From Ruoffia halotolerans (GTDB lineage: Bacteria; Bacillota; Bacilli; Lactobacillales; Aerococcaceae): 64,000 nucleotides of DNA. The stretch covers positions 1 through 64,000 of the forward strand of contig NZ_JACAOA010000012.1 in the NCBI RefSeq assembly GCF_014049385.1. The letters run 5' to 3'. The notes under the pieces were generated by a model. The model searched no databases, was not told the DNA's origin, and saw nothing but the letters and a program-made list of their open reading frames with translations. A program made the translations under genes and the position numbers. This document shows, piece after piece, positions 8,070-17,200 of the stretch (the stretch's first letter is position 1; each line of letters starts with the position of its first letter).

Positions 8070-9473
8070 ATGAACTTTAAAAAGAAATTATGGCTTGGAT
8101 CATCAATCTTAGCATTGATGTCACATGGCCCAATCGCAATGGCGATTGATTCAGATATTACATGGCAAGCTCGCCAGTTAGAAGAAGTGCTTGAAGAAAT
8201 CGTTGTGACTGAAGAAAATGAATTATCTTATACAGTAAAATACGGAGATACATTGAGTGTCATTTCTGAAGCGATGAATATTGAATCACGTTATTTAGCA
8301 GAAATTAATAATATTGAAGATGTTGACTTAATCTTCCCTGAGACAGTTTTAACAGCTCAATATGATGCGAATGACCGCGCAAGCAACTTAACAGTTGATG
8401 CACCAAATGGAGATACTTTAGAAGTAAGTATTCCAGTCAACTTATCAGATATTCCAGAAGTAGAAGAAGTTGCTTCAGAAGCAATGCCTGAAGCTGAAAC
8501 AGAAACAGAAGTTGTTGAAGAAGTTATTGTTCCTGAAGAAACAGTTTCAGAAACAGAAACGGAATCATCAGCAGGTGGTGCTGCACCATCAAATACAATT
8601 ATTGAAGAAGTTCCAGCATGGGTAGAAGAAGAGCCAGCGGTAGAAGCGCTGGTTGAAGAAGCACCTGTTGAAACAGAAGTTGTTGAAGAAGCTCCAGTTG
8701 TCGAAGCGGCCGCTTATACAGAAGCACCAGCGACAGAAGTTCCAGCTGAAACGGCACCTGTTTACGAAGAACCTGTTTACGAAGAACCTGTTTACGAAGA
8801 ACCTGTTTACGGAGAAGTACCAGTAGAAGAAGTACCAGTAGAAGAAGTACCAGTAGAAGAAGCTCCAATTGAGGAAGCGCCTATCGAAGCGGCTCCTGTA
8901 GAGGAAGTCCCAGTTGAGGCACCTGTTTATGAAGAGACAACTTACGAAACTGATTTAACTGTTGACGAAAACAGTCAAGCTTGGGAACCGGTAGAAGAAG
9001 AAACACCAGTAGTTGACGAACCAGTATACGAAGAACCTGTTTATGAAGAACCAGTCTATGAAGAGCCTGTTTACGAGGAGCCAGTATACGAAGAACCTGT
9101 TTATGAAGAACCAGCAACAGACCCGGCAGCTAACCCTGAAAACGTTGGCTTACAACCACATGCAGCAGCTTTTAAAGAAGAAGTTGCAGCAATCTATGGT
9201 ATTGATTCATTCAGTCTTTACCGTCCAGGCGACGCACAAGATCACGGTGTAGGATTAGCCGTTGACTTTATGGTACCAGTTGGATCTCAAGTTGGAGACG
9301 ACATTGCTAATTACTCAATCAATAATATGGCAGAAAATGATATCTCATACGTTATTTGGGAACAACAAATTTATGGAGATTGGAACCAACAATGGACAGC
9401 CATGGAAGACCGTGGAAGTATCACTGCAAACCATTATGACCATGTTCACGTTTCATTCAACCCAGCATACTAA
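8070..9473 (+). CDS. Secreted LysM protein with EEPVY repeats and DD-peptidase-like C-terminus
   Basis: A 467-residue wall protein. A signal peptide (about residues 1-27, ending AIA-MA) is followed by a LysM domain (YTVKYGDTLSVISEAMNI, about residues 54-100) that binds peptidoglycan. A long acidic Pro/Val/Glu linker follows, with VEEVPVEE and EEPVY tandem repeats. The C-terminal 110 residues carry a zinc-site pattern: HGVGLAVDF and HYDHVHVSF, resembling the DD-carboxypeptidase/Hedgehog fold seen in ARB_07466-type domains. Likely a cell-wall hydrolase or wall-binding protein. The ATG at 8070 is chosen because AAAGGG sits at proper distance, while the in-frame GTG at 8058 overlaps the ribosome site. 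A terminator follows. Confidence 0.85.
   Translation: MNFKKKLWLGSSILALMSHGPIAMAIDSDITWQARQLEEVLEEIVVTEENELSYTVKYGDTLSVISEAMNIESRYLAEINNIEDVDLIFPETVLTAQYDANDRASNLTVDAPNGDTLEVSIPVNLSDIPEVEEVASEAMPEAETETEVVEEVIVPEETVSETETESSAGGAAPSNTIIEEVPAWVEEEPAVEALVEEAPVETEVVEEAPVVEAAAYTEAPATEVPAETAPVYEEPVYEEPVYEEPVYGEVPVEEVPVEEVPVEEAPIEEAPIEAAPVEEVPVEAPVYEETTYETDLTVDENSQAWEPVEEETPVVDEPVYEEPVYEEPVYEEPVYEEPVYEEPVYEEPATDPAANPENVGLQPHAAAFKEEVAAIYGIDSFSLYRPGDAQDHGVGLAVDFMVPVGSQVGDDIANYSINNMAENDISYVIWEQQIYGDWNQQWTAMEDRGSITANHYDHVHVSFNPAY
8755..9113 (+). repeat. Two blocks of 15-bp tandem repeats encoding EEPVY/EEVPV
   Basis: Two arrays lie inside the LysM gene: about 8755-8870 (EEPVY four times, then VEEVP variants) and about 9019-9113 (six EEPVY-type units). 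The 15-base unit is close to GAACCTGTTTACGAA, with third-position changes in the second array. Length changes in whole units keep the frame. Confidence 0.9.
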
Positions 9474-9482
9474 GAATAAACT

Positions 9483-9517
9483 AAAGCTAGAGTGATTTAT
9501 TCACTTTAGCTTTTTTT
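9483..9517 (+). terminator. Intrinsic terminator after LysM gene
   Basis: AAAGCTAGAGTGA and TCACTTTAGCTTT form a 13-bp stem (one wobble) with a 5-base loop and a T7 tail. Confidence 0.9.
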
Positions 9518-9597
9518 GTTGCCTAAAATCATTTAATTCACATTTTACTGTGTTTAAGCTAATATGAGAACTACAAAGATGATTGAAGGAGAATTAT

Positions 9598-10185
9598 ATG
9601 AAGATAAATGAAAATCAATCTAAGTGGCAAATTTTAAAGCAATTATTCTTATCAACATTAATGTTAAGTGGCTTTACCTTTGGGGGTGGCTATGTCATTA
9701 TCACTCTAATGAAAAAAACGTTTGTAGATGATTATGGCTGGATCGATGAAGATGAGATGTTAGATTTAGTCGCGATTGCACAATCAGCTCCAGGTGCGAT
9801 TGCCGTGAATGGAGCCATCGTTGTTGGTTATAAATTAGCTGGGATGCTTGGAGTATTAACCGCTGTAATCGCAACGATCATTCCTCCCTTTACTATTATT
9901 TCACTGATTGCTTTATTTTATGATGCTTTCCGGGAAAATACTTTCATCGCCTTAATGCTTGAAGGGATGCAAGCGGGTGTTGGTGCCGTAATCACAGCTG
10001 TGGTGATTGGAATGGGGCAACAAGTGACCAACACAAAAAGTCCACTCCTTATTGCAACGATGTTTATCGCCTTTATTGCTAATTATATTTTCAATGTCAA
10101 TGTGATGTTAATTATTCTAGTGGCAGCTAGTATTGGATTAATTCAATTTTTCTTTAACCGCAATAAAGGAGGTATGACTCAATGA
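9598..10185 (+). CDS. Chromate transporter, N-terminal half subunit
   Basis: A 195-residue CHR-family membrane protein, one half of a split ChrA. The family signature FGGGYVIITLM occurs near residue 26, then AIAQSAPGAIAVNGAIVVGYK, the CHR pattern. About six hydrophobic segments are visible. The ATG at 9598 has GAAGGAG upstream; an in-frame TTG at 9583 precedes that site and is unlikely. The next gene overlaps by four bases (ATGA) and encodes the other half, so the pair probably acts as a heterodimer exporting chromate or a related oxyanion such as sulfate analogues. Confidence 0.9.
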   Translation: MKINENQSKWQILKQLFLSTLMLSGFTFGGGYVIITLMKKTFVDDYGWIDEDEMLDLVAIAQSAPGAIAVNGAIVVGYKLAGMLGVLTAVIATIIPPFTIISLIALFYDAFRENTFIALMLEGMQAGVGAVITAVVIGMGQQVTNTKSPLLIATMFIAFIANYIFNVNVMLIILVAASIGLIQFFFNRNKGGMTQ

Positions 10186-10748
10186 TTTATTGGCAATTAT
10201 TTGTCAGCTTTTTAAAAGTGGGTGCTTTCAGTTTTGGAGGAGGATACGCGGCTTTACCTTTAATTCAAGCAGAAATTGTTGACTCACATCAATGGCTGAC
10301 TTTACAAGAATTCACAGATTTAATTACCATTTCTCAGATGACGCCGGGACCGATTGCGATTAACTCAGCTACCTTTGTGGGAACTCAAATTGCGGGTGTC
10401 TTTGGGGCAGTTGCTGCGACACTTGGTTCAGTTTTTCCCTCAGTTATATTGGTGACGATTTTGGCTTTTTTATATATGAAATACCGTCAGATGGATGTTT
10501 TACAATATGTGCTTAGAGCACTTCGTCCCGCAGTCGTCGCTATGATTGCAACGGCAGGTGTTTCAATTTTAGTGACATCTTTTTGGGGAACTGAAGTGAT
10601 GGGCATTGAGACGATTAAAATCACAGCGGTTATCATCTTCGGAATCTGTCTTTTCTTACTTATGAAATGGAAAGTAGATCCAGTAAAAGTCATGTTACTT
10701 GCAGGTGTATTAAATGTGATTGCGTCAGTTATCATTGGAGCATTCTAG
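10182..10748 (+). CDS. Chromate transporter, C-terminal half subunit
   Basis: A 188-residue partner of the preceding gene. It repeats the CHR hallmarks: FSFGGGYAALPLIQAE and ISQMTPGPIAINSATFVG. The ribosome site AAGGAGG lies in the end of the first gene and the two are translationally coupled through ATGA. Two short-chain CHR genes side by side are the usual form in Firmicutes. A weak hairpin (TGGC-AAA-GCCA at 10750-10760 then ATTTTT) follows and may be a terminator. Confidence 0.9.
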   Translation: MIYWQLFVSFLKVGAFSFGGGYAALPLIQAEIVDSHQWLTLQEFTDLITISQMTPGPIAINSATFVGTQIAGVFGAVAATLGSVFPSVILVTILAFLYMKYRQMDVLQYVLRALRPAVVAMIATAGVSILVTSFWGTEVMGIETIKITAVIIFGICLFLLMKWKVDPVKVMLLAGVLNVIASVIIGAF

Positions 10749-10898
10749 GTGGCAAAGCCAAATTTTTCAAAAAAAAAGTAATTATTCTTTTCTATAGAGT
10801 GGTTATTCAAGGAAATTTTGATACAATAATAAAGTAAGCATTATCATTCTAGAGAATTATTTAGTGAGTGAAATATATCAGTTAAAGATGGAGGAGTA

Positions 10899-11882
10899 AT
10901 GATGACGACGAAAGATAAAATTATCGCAATTGACTTAGGGGGTACATCAGCAAAATTAGCTATTGTATCGACAAATGGAGAAATACTCCAAAAATGGTCG
11001 GTAAATACAGTAGTTTTAAATGGTGGAAAGGCAATTGTTCCGAATCTGATTGAATCAATACAAGAAAGAATGGATTTATATCAATTAACAACAGAAGACT
11101 TTTTAGGTATTGGTATGGGAAGTCCTGGAACGGTTAACCATATCGATTTAACAGTAATAGGCGCGTATAATTTAAACTGGGTAGAGACTCAAAATGTCGG
11201 AGAACAATTTAGCCAAGCCTTTAAATTACCATTCTACTTGGATAATGATGCTAATATTGCTGCTTTAGGTGAACAACGTCATGGATCAGGAGATAATGCA
11301 TCCGATGTTGTGATGGTGACATTAGGAACGGGTGTAGGTGGCGGTATTATTGTTGATGGTCAAATCGTTCATGGAAATTCAGGAGCAGCAGGTGAAATCG
11401 GCCACATGACGATTGATAAAGATAGTGGTATTGCTTGTACTTGTGGAAAAATTGGCTGTTTAGAAGCTTTAGCTTCAGCAACAGGTTTGATGAATCTAAC
11501 ACGTGAGTATTCTGAAGAATATAGTGGAGACTCTGAAATCAAACAACGTATCGATAATGGCGATGAACTGACTGCCAAAGATATCTTTGAAGCCTCAGAA
11601 CAACATGATATGTTTGCTAAACATGTAGTTGAACAGTTCGGAGAATATCTTGGCCTAGGATGTTCACATATTGTAAATATGTTGAACCCTTCAAAAATTA
11701 TTTTAGGTGGAGGGGTAGCGCAAGCAGGAGAGTATCTACGTGAATTAGTCGCAAGACATTGCGATAACTATATCTTCCCAGCTCTTAAAGGAAAGACTGA
11801 AATTGTCATTGCTTCATTAGGTAATGACGCTGCACTTCTAGGAGCAGCTGAGTTAGTGAATGATGGTAAATTAGTCGGATAA
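10899..11882 (+). CDS. ROK-family glucokinase
   Basis: A 327-residue sugar kinase. ATP-binding motif IIAIDLGGTSAKLAI at the N-terminus, the ROK catalytic region (DNDANIAALGEQ), the GTGVGGGIIVDGQIVHG loop, the EIGHM motif and the zinc knuckle CTCGKIGCLEA (about residues 185-195) are all present. Together they fit a GlkA-type glucokinase that phosphorylates glucose to glucose-6-phosphate. Two ATGs (10899, 10902) follow a GGAGG site and either may be used. It stands alone and ends at a bidirectional terminator. Confidence 0.92.
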   Translation: MMTTKDKIIAIDLGGTSAKLAIVSTNGEILQKWSVNTVVLNGGKAIVPNLIESIQERMDLYQLTTEDFLGIGMGSPGTVNHIDLTVIGAYNLNWVETQNVGEQFSQAFKLPFYLDNDANIAALGEQRHGSGDNASDVVMVTLGTGVGGGIIVDGQIVHGNSGAAGEIGHMTIDKDSGIACTCGKIGCLEALASATGLMNLTREYSEEYSGDSEIKQRIDNGDELTAKDIFEASEQHDMFAKHVVEQFGEYLGLGCSHIVNMLNPSKIILGGGVAQAGEYLRELVARHCDNYIFPALKGKTEIVIASLGNDAALLGAAELVNDGKLVG

Positions 11883-11894
11883 AAATTGAATAAC

Positions 11895-11936
11895 AAAAAT
11901 AAGCCCTGATTTCCGTAGAAGTCAGGGCTTATTTTT
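11895..11936. terminator. Bidirectional terminator after glucokinase
   Basis: A perfect 15-bp stem (AAAAATAAGCCCTGA / complement) with a 12-base loop and T-runs on both strands, between the glucokinase and the convergent DUF536-like gene. Confidence 0.93.
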
Positions 11937-11991
11937 ACAGAAAAATGAATATAAGTGCATTAATAAAGTGTTTAAACACTTTAAACAATGA

Positions 11992-12621
11992 TTATTTCTT
12001 GCCGAAAAGTTTTTGCCACCAAGTCAGGCTCTTTTCAAACTCAATGTCTTCAACAAGTTTTAATTGCTGTTGTTGCTGTTGTAATTGTAACTGTTGAGAT
12101 TGATTTAATAATTGCGTTAATTTATCAATTTGTTCGTCTTTAGCTCTTAATTGATCGTGATACATTTCTAATTGCTCCTGGTTTACTTCAATTTGATCAT
12201 CTAGACTATCAATCCACTCATATAGTAAATCCATCATTTCTTGACTTGTTTCTTTAGATAAAGAGTCTTGTTCTTCTTCTTCTGTTTCTGGGTTAGTTTC
12301 GTCAGTTTGCTCGGTTTGATCAGACTGCTTAGAATTAGTTTGATTAGCCTGTTCAGTTTGTTCAGATTCGTCCGATTCAACAGTTTCTGTATCAGTAACT
12401 ACTTCCTCAACAGCTTTTTTTTCGACATCTTCAGCCGTAGGCGGGTTCATCAAGTCATGTATAGCTTGAGTAATTAATAACTGTGCACGTTCAGTTAAGT
12501 AATTAGTGCCATTTTGTTGAAGAATGAGACTATCATCAAGCTTCCGACTTTGGTAGGATACTTTACTTTTAGGAACACCCAACTTATCTGCTAATTGTTT
12601 GACAGTGATTAATTCACTCAT
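11992..12621 (-). CDS. DUF536-like HTH/coiled-coil protein
   Basis: A 209-residue protein with an N-terminal helix-turn-helix (ITVKQLADKLGVPKSKVSYQ, residues 5-24). A low-complexity acidic/Gln-Thr linker (about 70-125) is followed by a coiled coil with a poly-Gln stretch (about 130-190), ending in the aromatic/basic tail WWQKLFGKK. This layout (MerR-like HTH, coiled coil, WW-K tail) is what I know from DUF536 proteins, often encoded next to plasmid replication genes in lactobacilli. Here it stands alone in a chromosomal setting with no rep gene. Function unknown; DNA binding is likely. Confidence 0.65.
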   Translation of the reverse strand: MSELITVKQLADKLGVPKSKVSYQSRKLDDSLILQQNGTNYLTERAQLLITQAIHDLMNPPTAEDVEKKAVEEVVTDTETVESDESEQTEQANQTNSKQSDQTEQTDETNPETEEEEQDSLSKETSQEMMDLLYEWIDSLDDQIEVNQEQLEMYHDQLRAKDEQIDKLTQLLNQSQQLQLQQQQQQLKLVEDIEFEKSLTWWQKLFGKK

Positions 12622-12857
12622 GATTTTCTCTCCTTAGTGATATTCTTATATACTTAAGATTAAGACATAAATCGTTTAAAGGCAATGGTAAAAAGTAAAT
12701 TATTTGATTAAGATGTTGGATTATTTAAGAATAAAGGTGTTTAAAGTGATAAAACTGTGTGGTTAATAATTATTCACTGTCACCACATGGTCTTTACTGT
12801 CATTTTGATTAGAGTCTGCTATGATATGGATAATAATTATTTTGAAAGGTGGAAAAT

Positions 12858-13757
12858 ATGAGAATTTCAAAAGACAATGTTATTTATAGTATGGATAAAG
12901 AGAATCAAGCCGTTGGAACTATTAGAAGCGGAGATCAAGTGATATTCGAAACGAAAGATTGCTTCTCTGATACAATTAAAACAGAATCAGATGTTATTAG
13001 TGAAATTGACTTTAATAAAGTAAACCCTGCTACGGGACCTTTATACATTGAAGGAGCACAGCCAGGGGATGTACTAAAAGTAACGATAAATGCGATTAAA
13101 TTAAATAATCACGGTGTCGTTGTTTCAGCACCAGGTTTAAATAAACTGTTCACCAAAGGAATTGAGAAAGAACAAACAGTGATTTGCCCAATACACGAAG
13201 ATAAAGGCACTTTTGAATTTCAAGGTGTTGAATTCCCACTAAATAAAATGATTGGTGTGATTGGAACAGCTAATGCTGATGAAGGCATTACAACTGGGAC
13301 ACCAGGACCACATGGTGGGAATATGGATAATACGATGATTGCGGAAGGGTCAGTCGTGTATTTACCAGTTTATACAGAAGGAGCCTTACTTGCGATTGGT
13401 GATATGCATGCCTCTATGGGTGATGGTGAAGTTTGGGGTTGTGGCGTTGAAGCAGGTGGTGAAGCGCATGTCACTGTTGAAGTCATGAAGGATTACCCCC
13501 ATTCAGTTCCACTCGTTGAAACTGATGAAGCCTTTTACACATATGGCTATGGTAAAACTACTGATGAAGCCATTGTAATAGCAAATGACCATATGGTTGA
13601 ATTCTTAATGAAAGAAGCGGGACTCACTTTTAACCAAGCTGGGATGTTAATGACGATTAAAGCAGACTTAACTGCTTGTCAAACGGTTAATCCGGACGCA
13701 TCTATGCGTGTTGGAATACTAAAGGAATTCGTAGAATTAGCTAAAAACTTTAAATAA
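12858..13757 (+). CDS. Acetamidase/formamidase family hydrolase
   Basis: A 299-residue FmdA/AmdA-family protein. Key stretches are GPLYIEGAQPGDVLKV, the glycine-rich GTPGPHGGNMDN (about residue 150) and IGDMHASMGDGEVWGCGVE (about 180), which are conserved in this metal-dependent amidase fold. It would release ammonia from short amides such as formamide or acetamide. The ATG at 12858 is used: GAAAGGTGG lies before it, and the upstream in-frame GTG overlaps that site. No urea or amide transporter adjoins it. Confidence 0.9.
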   Translation: MRISKDNVIYSMDKENQAVGTIRSGDQVIFETKDCFSDTIKTESDVISEIDFNKVNPATGPLYIEGAQPGDVLKVTINAIKLNNHGVVVSAPGLNKLFTKGIEKEQTVICPIHEDKGTFEFQGVEFPLNKMIGVIGTANADEGITTGTPGPHGGNMDNTMIAEGSVVYLPVYTEGALLAIGDMHASMGDGEVWGCGVEAGGEAHVTVEVMKDYPHSVPLVETDEAFYTYGYGKTTDEAIVIANDHMVEFLMKEAGLTFNQAGMLMTIKADLTACQTVNPDASMRVGILKEFVELAKNFK

Positions 13758-13765
13758 AAGCAAAC

Positions 13766-13803
13766 AAAAACGGTCTCCTGTTTGAAAAGGAGACCGTTTA
13801 TTT
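13766..13803. terminator. Bidirectional terminator
   Basis: ACGGTCTCC and GGAGACCGT form a 9-bp stem with a 10-base loop, flanked by an A-run and TTATTTTATT, between the amidase and the convergent AssT-like gene. Confidence 0.88.
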
Positions 13804-15500
13804 TATTGAAACCAGAAGTCAGTAAAGTTGTCTTTAAATGCTCTATACGCAAAGTTTCCACTCACGTAATGATATGAACGAATTAAGTTACCTTTTGAAT
13901 CGTATTCGCTAAATACGTTAGCTTTACCACTGTTAATAGCATAGTTCCCGTTTGATAAGGGATCAACGTTACTTACAATTGACGAGTAAGGAACAGGAAA
14001 TGATTGCACAAGTTCAAAGGTACCTTCACTTTCATCGATTAAATATTTATACATATAAGAAAGCTCATCAGGGTTAGGCTCAAAGTTGCGACTGTTATGT
14101 TCTTCAATGTGTCCCATATAATCTGGGCGTGTTAAGTAACGCCAGTAATTATTATTAAAGAATGTAACATAATATTCGCCATCACTTTGAATTGACGTTC
14201 TAGAAAGATTCAATGAATGCTGGCCACCGTGAAGCGGGAATGTTCCTTTTTGTGTTAATAGTAAGTTGCTGTAGTCCGTTCCCATCCAAACAGGTTCTGG
14301 CCCAATTAAGTAATCAACTTTTGGTTCATCATAAAGATTGCTAACTTTAATGATTGTTGAAGTCTCACGAGAACTTAACAGAACAGCGTCTTCGTCGACT
14401 TTTTCTATCGAATTAATGTGGATCCAATCTAAATCTGTGGCATCACCATCTTGATTATATGAAGGGGTCGTCACTTGCATATAGTCACCAAACACATCTT
14501 TTAAATCTAGTAACTCTTTGATCTGACCTGAATTCAAATCAAGCGATAAGATAATATCTTCTCGGCGAATCGACTTTCTATCGTTTAAAGAGGCAAGTAT
14601 CAACACTTCATCCTCTTGTCCTATAATGAAATCATGATGCATGTTATAGCCAGGCATATCATAGTACTGTGTAATTTGACCCAAAGAATTCATGGCAATA
14701 AGTTGTGTACTCGTATTTGCCATAATAATATAATCCTCGTGGAATAATAAATTATCAAAGCGGTATGAATTTGTGTCAATTTCAGCTCTAAGAACGCCTT
14801 CATTATCAAAGAAATACGTAAAGCCATTAAATTGTGAAGTGCCTACTAAATAGAATAGTCCATCAGATAATTGTCTTGTGCTGTCCCCATCTTGAGTTGA
14901 TAAGTAACTTGGATAGAAAGAAGATGTTTTAGGCATCTGAATGTTAAAAGATAATGTATCAATCACCTCGTTCGAATTATCCACCAATTCTAATTCGATA
15001 TGATTATCAACACCGGGTACGAGGCCAATAATTTGCGATTCAAACGAGTCAGAATCCTCACTCGCATTTTTTAAAGATCTTTGGAAGATATGGTCTTTCT
15101 TATTCCCTTCAGTTGTTATTGTATAATTAACGCCGATATCTTCATTATCATAACCAAAATTAATATACAGACCATTTGTGACTGTGCCGTATGGGTTTAA
15201 GATAAGGAGAGGGTCTTCAAATGAATAATTATGGATAGTTGCTAATTTTTGAACTGCAGAAGCATACTGATCTTGTATTTCCGGGTGTGTATGATTAAAA
15301 TTTCGGGCGATAAATTCCGATTCAGGTAAGACAAAATCATAGACCGTAGATGTACTACCCTGATAAAGTCGAATATCAATATCCTCGAAACCATCATCAC
15401 TTTCAGAGAAGATTGTGACAGGTGTCAAAACAAAAAGAAAAAAAGAAAAGAGTATTAGAATTCTTGTGAGGGAATCACAAGAAAGAGTTTTAAAGCGCAT
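13803..15500 (-). CDS. Secreted arylsulfotransferase-like (AssT) protein
   Basis: A 565-residue exported protein. Signal peptide: RFKT, then a hydrophobic stretch to about residue 30 (FFLFVLTPVTIF). An N-terminal beta domain is followed by a six-bladed propeller of the AssT type. Residues resembling the catalytic set are visible: NMHHDFIIG, DWIHINSIEKV, SSRETSTIIKV and HGGQHSLNL, where His, His, Arg and His match positions known from E. coli AssT. The start at 15500 has AGGAGG upstream. AssT moves sulfate between phenolic compounds without PAPS. No DsbA-like partner or Cys pair is visible. The physiological substrate in this host is unknown. Confidence 0.8.
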   Translation of the reverse strand: MRFKTLSCDSLTRILILFSFFLFVLTPVTIFSESDDGFEDIDIRLYQGSTSTVYDFVLPESEFIARNFNHTHPEIQDQYASAVQKLATIHNYSFEDPLLILNPYGTVTNGLYINFGYDNEDIGVNYTITTEGNKKDHIFQRSLKNASEDSDSFESQIIGLVPGVDNHIELELVDNSNEVIDTLSFNIQMPKTSSFYPSYLSTQDGDSTRQLSDGLFYLVGTSQFNGFTYFFDNEGVLRAEIDTNSYRFDNLLFHEDYIIMANTSTQLIAMNSLGQITQYYDMPGYNMHHDFIIGQEDEVLILASLNDRKSIRREDIILSLDLNSGQIKELLDLKDVFGDYMQVTTPSYNQDGDATDLDWIHINSIEKVDEDAVLLSSRETSTIIKVSNLYDEPKVDYLIGPEPVWMGTDYSNLLLTQKGTFPLHGGQHSLNLSRTSIQSDGEYYVTFFNNNYWRYLTRPDYMGHIEEHNSRNFEPNPDELSYMYKYLIDESEGTFELVQSFPVPYSSIVSNVDPLSNGNYAINSGKANVFSEYDSKGNLIRSYHYVSGNFAYRAFKDNFTDFWFQ

Positions 15501-15705
15501 GAAAACCTCCTGTTTAATTATGAATAGCAACGAATATCTTATTATCTCTATGTTATCATGTAAGAAAAATATTGAAAATAGGAAATGAAAACTTTTACTT
15601 AGAACAAAGAGATAGCATTAACGATTATGGATACGAAAGGTTATATACTTTTAAATTTGAGCTGGAGTATGAGATAATAAAGAAAAAGCGAAGGAGCCGT
15701 ATAAT

Positions 15706-16248
15706 ATGACTAAAGAGGCATTAATAATTGTAGATATGAGTTATGATTTTGTTGCTGATGACGGAGGATTGACTGTAGGGAAGCCAGGTCAAGAAATTGT
15801 ACCTTATATCAGAAACTTAGCGGATGATTTTTTAAGCGCTAACAAACAAGTTGTAGTTGCGATGGATGCTCACGAACCAAATGATCCTCACTTTGACCTG
15901 TGGCCAGTGCATAATGTGGTAAATACACCGGGACAGGAATTGTATGGAGAGTTAAAAGATTGGTTCCAGGCGAATCAAGAACATAAGAATGTTCATTACT
16001 TTCCTAAACAAAATTATAATTCATTTTTTGAAACGGAATTAGCAGAAACCTTGCGTAATTTAGATGTTGATACGGTACATGTAGTCGGAGTTACGACTGA
16101 TATTTGTGTATTCCAAACAATTGGAGGAGCAGATGCTGAAGGCTTTAAAACACTGACACATCGCCGCGGTGTAGCAACATTCACTGATTTAGGCGAAGTG
16201 ATGCTAGAGCATATGACACGTTGCTTTCATACAGAAGTTATTGACTAA
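15706..16248 (+). CDS. pncA: Nicotinamidase-like isochorismatase-family hydrolase
   Basis: A 180-residue cysteine hydrolase. Catalytic Asp in LIIVDMSYDF (residue 10), Lys in FPKQNYNSF (about 104) and Cys in VTTDICVFQT (about 137) make up the triad. The metal-binding DAHEPNDPHFDLWP matches PncA. It would deamidate nicotinamide to nicotinate for NAD salvage. RBS AAGGAG. The XRE/membrane gene follows 23 bases later, probably in one transcript. Confidence 0.88.
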   Translation: MTKEALIIVDMSYDFVADDGGLTVGKPGQEIVPYIRNLADDFLSANKQVVVAMDAHEPNDPHFDLWPVHNVVNTPGQELYGELKDWFQANQEHKNVHYFPKQNYNSFFETELAETLRNLDVDTVHVVGVTTDICVFQTIGGADAEGFKTLTHRRGVATFTDLGEVMLEHMTRCFHTEVID

Positions 16249-16271
16249 GGTAAGTAAGGGAGACATATACA

Positions 16272-17144
16272 ATGCTTGAACGAGAAAGAATGGGAAATTT
16301 TTTACTGGAATTACGTCGGGACAAAGGATTGTCGACCACTGAAGTGGCAGAAGCAATTAATGTGAGTGAAGAAGATTTAGTCAAATGGGAAGATGGTAGT
16401 AAATTACCAGAGATGGACCAAGTTCAGCCAGTAGCAGATTTCTATGGCGTCACAGTCAATGAATTATTACGTGGCGAACGTTATTCACTCGATGAATCAG
16501 CACCTTCAGAACATGATGTCACTCAAAACGTCTTAGAGTATGCGAATAATAATATGAGTGAACAGTTTAAACACACTCGAAGGGAGTGGTTAATCGCGAT
16601 TACCGGAGTCTTAGCATTTGTTATCGTGGCATGTTTAATCATTGATTTTCTTAGTGTTAACACGATTACTTGGTCAGGTATTGCATCGGTTTCAATAGTT
16701 TTTGCTTGGGGAATTATACTTCCTTTATTCTTCCGTTTAACCACCCCAATCATGTCTAGTTTAATCGCTTTTAGTGTGTTGATTATTCCATATTTATTCT
16801 TATTAAACTTAGTGATCAGTGCGAATAATATACTGGTGAATGTAGCTATTCCAATTACTCTCGTCACTCTAATCTATCTTTGGGCGTTATACTTTATTTA
16901 TACAAGAATGCATTTATCTTCATGGCGTTACTTGGCAGTTGCAGCCTTTGGTTTAGTACCGGTTGTGATTATAATTAATTTAGTCATCAGTATGCAGTTT
17001 AATATCCCATTATTTACCGTTTGGAATGTCTTAGGCGTGTTAATATTAATCGGTATAGGCGTTGGTTTAGTTTATTTTGAAAGAGAAAAAATGAAAAAAG
17101 AGTCTGACGAATCAATTGGAGACACCTCATCTGAGATTAAATAA
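16272..17144 (+). CDS. Membrane-anchored XRE-family regulator
   Basis: A 290-residue protein: an N-terminal Cro/CI-type HTH (residues 5-65; LRRDKGLSTTEVAEAINVSE, then the recognition helix and LPEMDQVQPVADFYGVTVNELL). A linker follows, then about six hydrophobic segments from residue 105 to 270, and a short charged tail. Such HTH-plus-membrane proteins are common in Firmicutes and are thought to sense the membrane or a signal, but this one has no recognisable sensor. RBS AAGGGAG. It follows pncA closely. Confidence 0.82.
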   Translation: MLERERMGNFLLELRRDKGLSTTEVAEAINVSEEDLVKWEDGSKLPEMDQVQPVADFYGVTVNELLRGERYSLDESAPSEHDVTQNVLEYANNNMSEQFKHTRREWLIAITGVLAFVIVACLIIDFLSVNTITWSGIASVSIVFAWGIILPLFFRLTTPIMSSLIAFSVLIIPYLFLLNLVISANNILVNVAIPITLVTLIYLWALYFIYTRMHLSSWRYLAVAAFGLVPVVIIINLVISMQFNIPLFTVWNVLGVLILIGIGVGLVYFEREKMKKESDESIGDTSSEIK

Positions 17145-17156
17145 TTTTGAACTAAA

Positions 17157-17200
17157 AAAGGGCTGATGACAAAAAATGAAATGTCATCAACCCTATTTTT
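17157..17200 (+). terminator. Terminator after XRE gene
   Basis: GGG-CT-GATGACA pairs with TGTCATC-AA-CCC (two-base internal mismatch), followed by TATTTTT. Confidence 0.75.

Noticed and set aside
8755-9113. Short regular repeats that could suggest a CRISPR array
   Set aside because: Units are 15 bases with no spacers and encode an in-frame Pro/Glu repeat.
8599-9117. Long Leu-rich open frames on the minus strand of the LysM repeat region
   Set aside because: They mirror the EEPVY codons on the other strand, lack ribosome sites and have no known motif.
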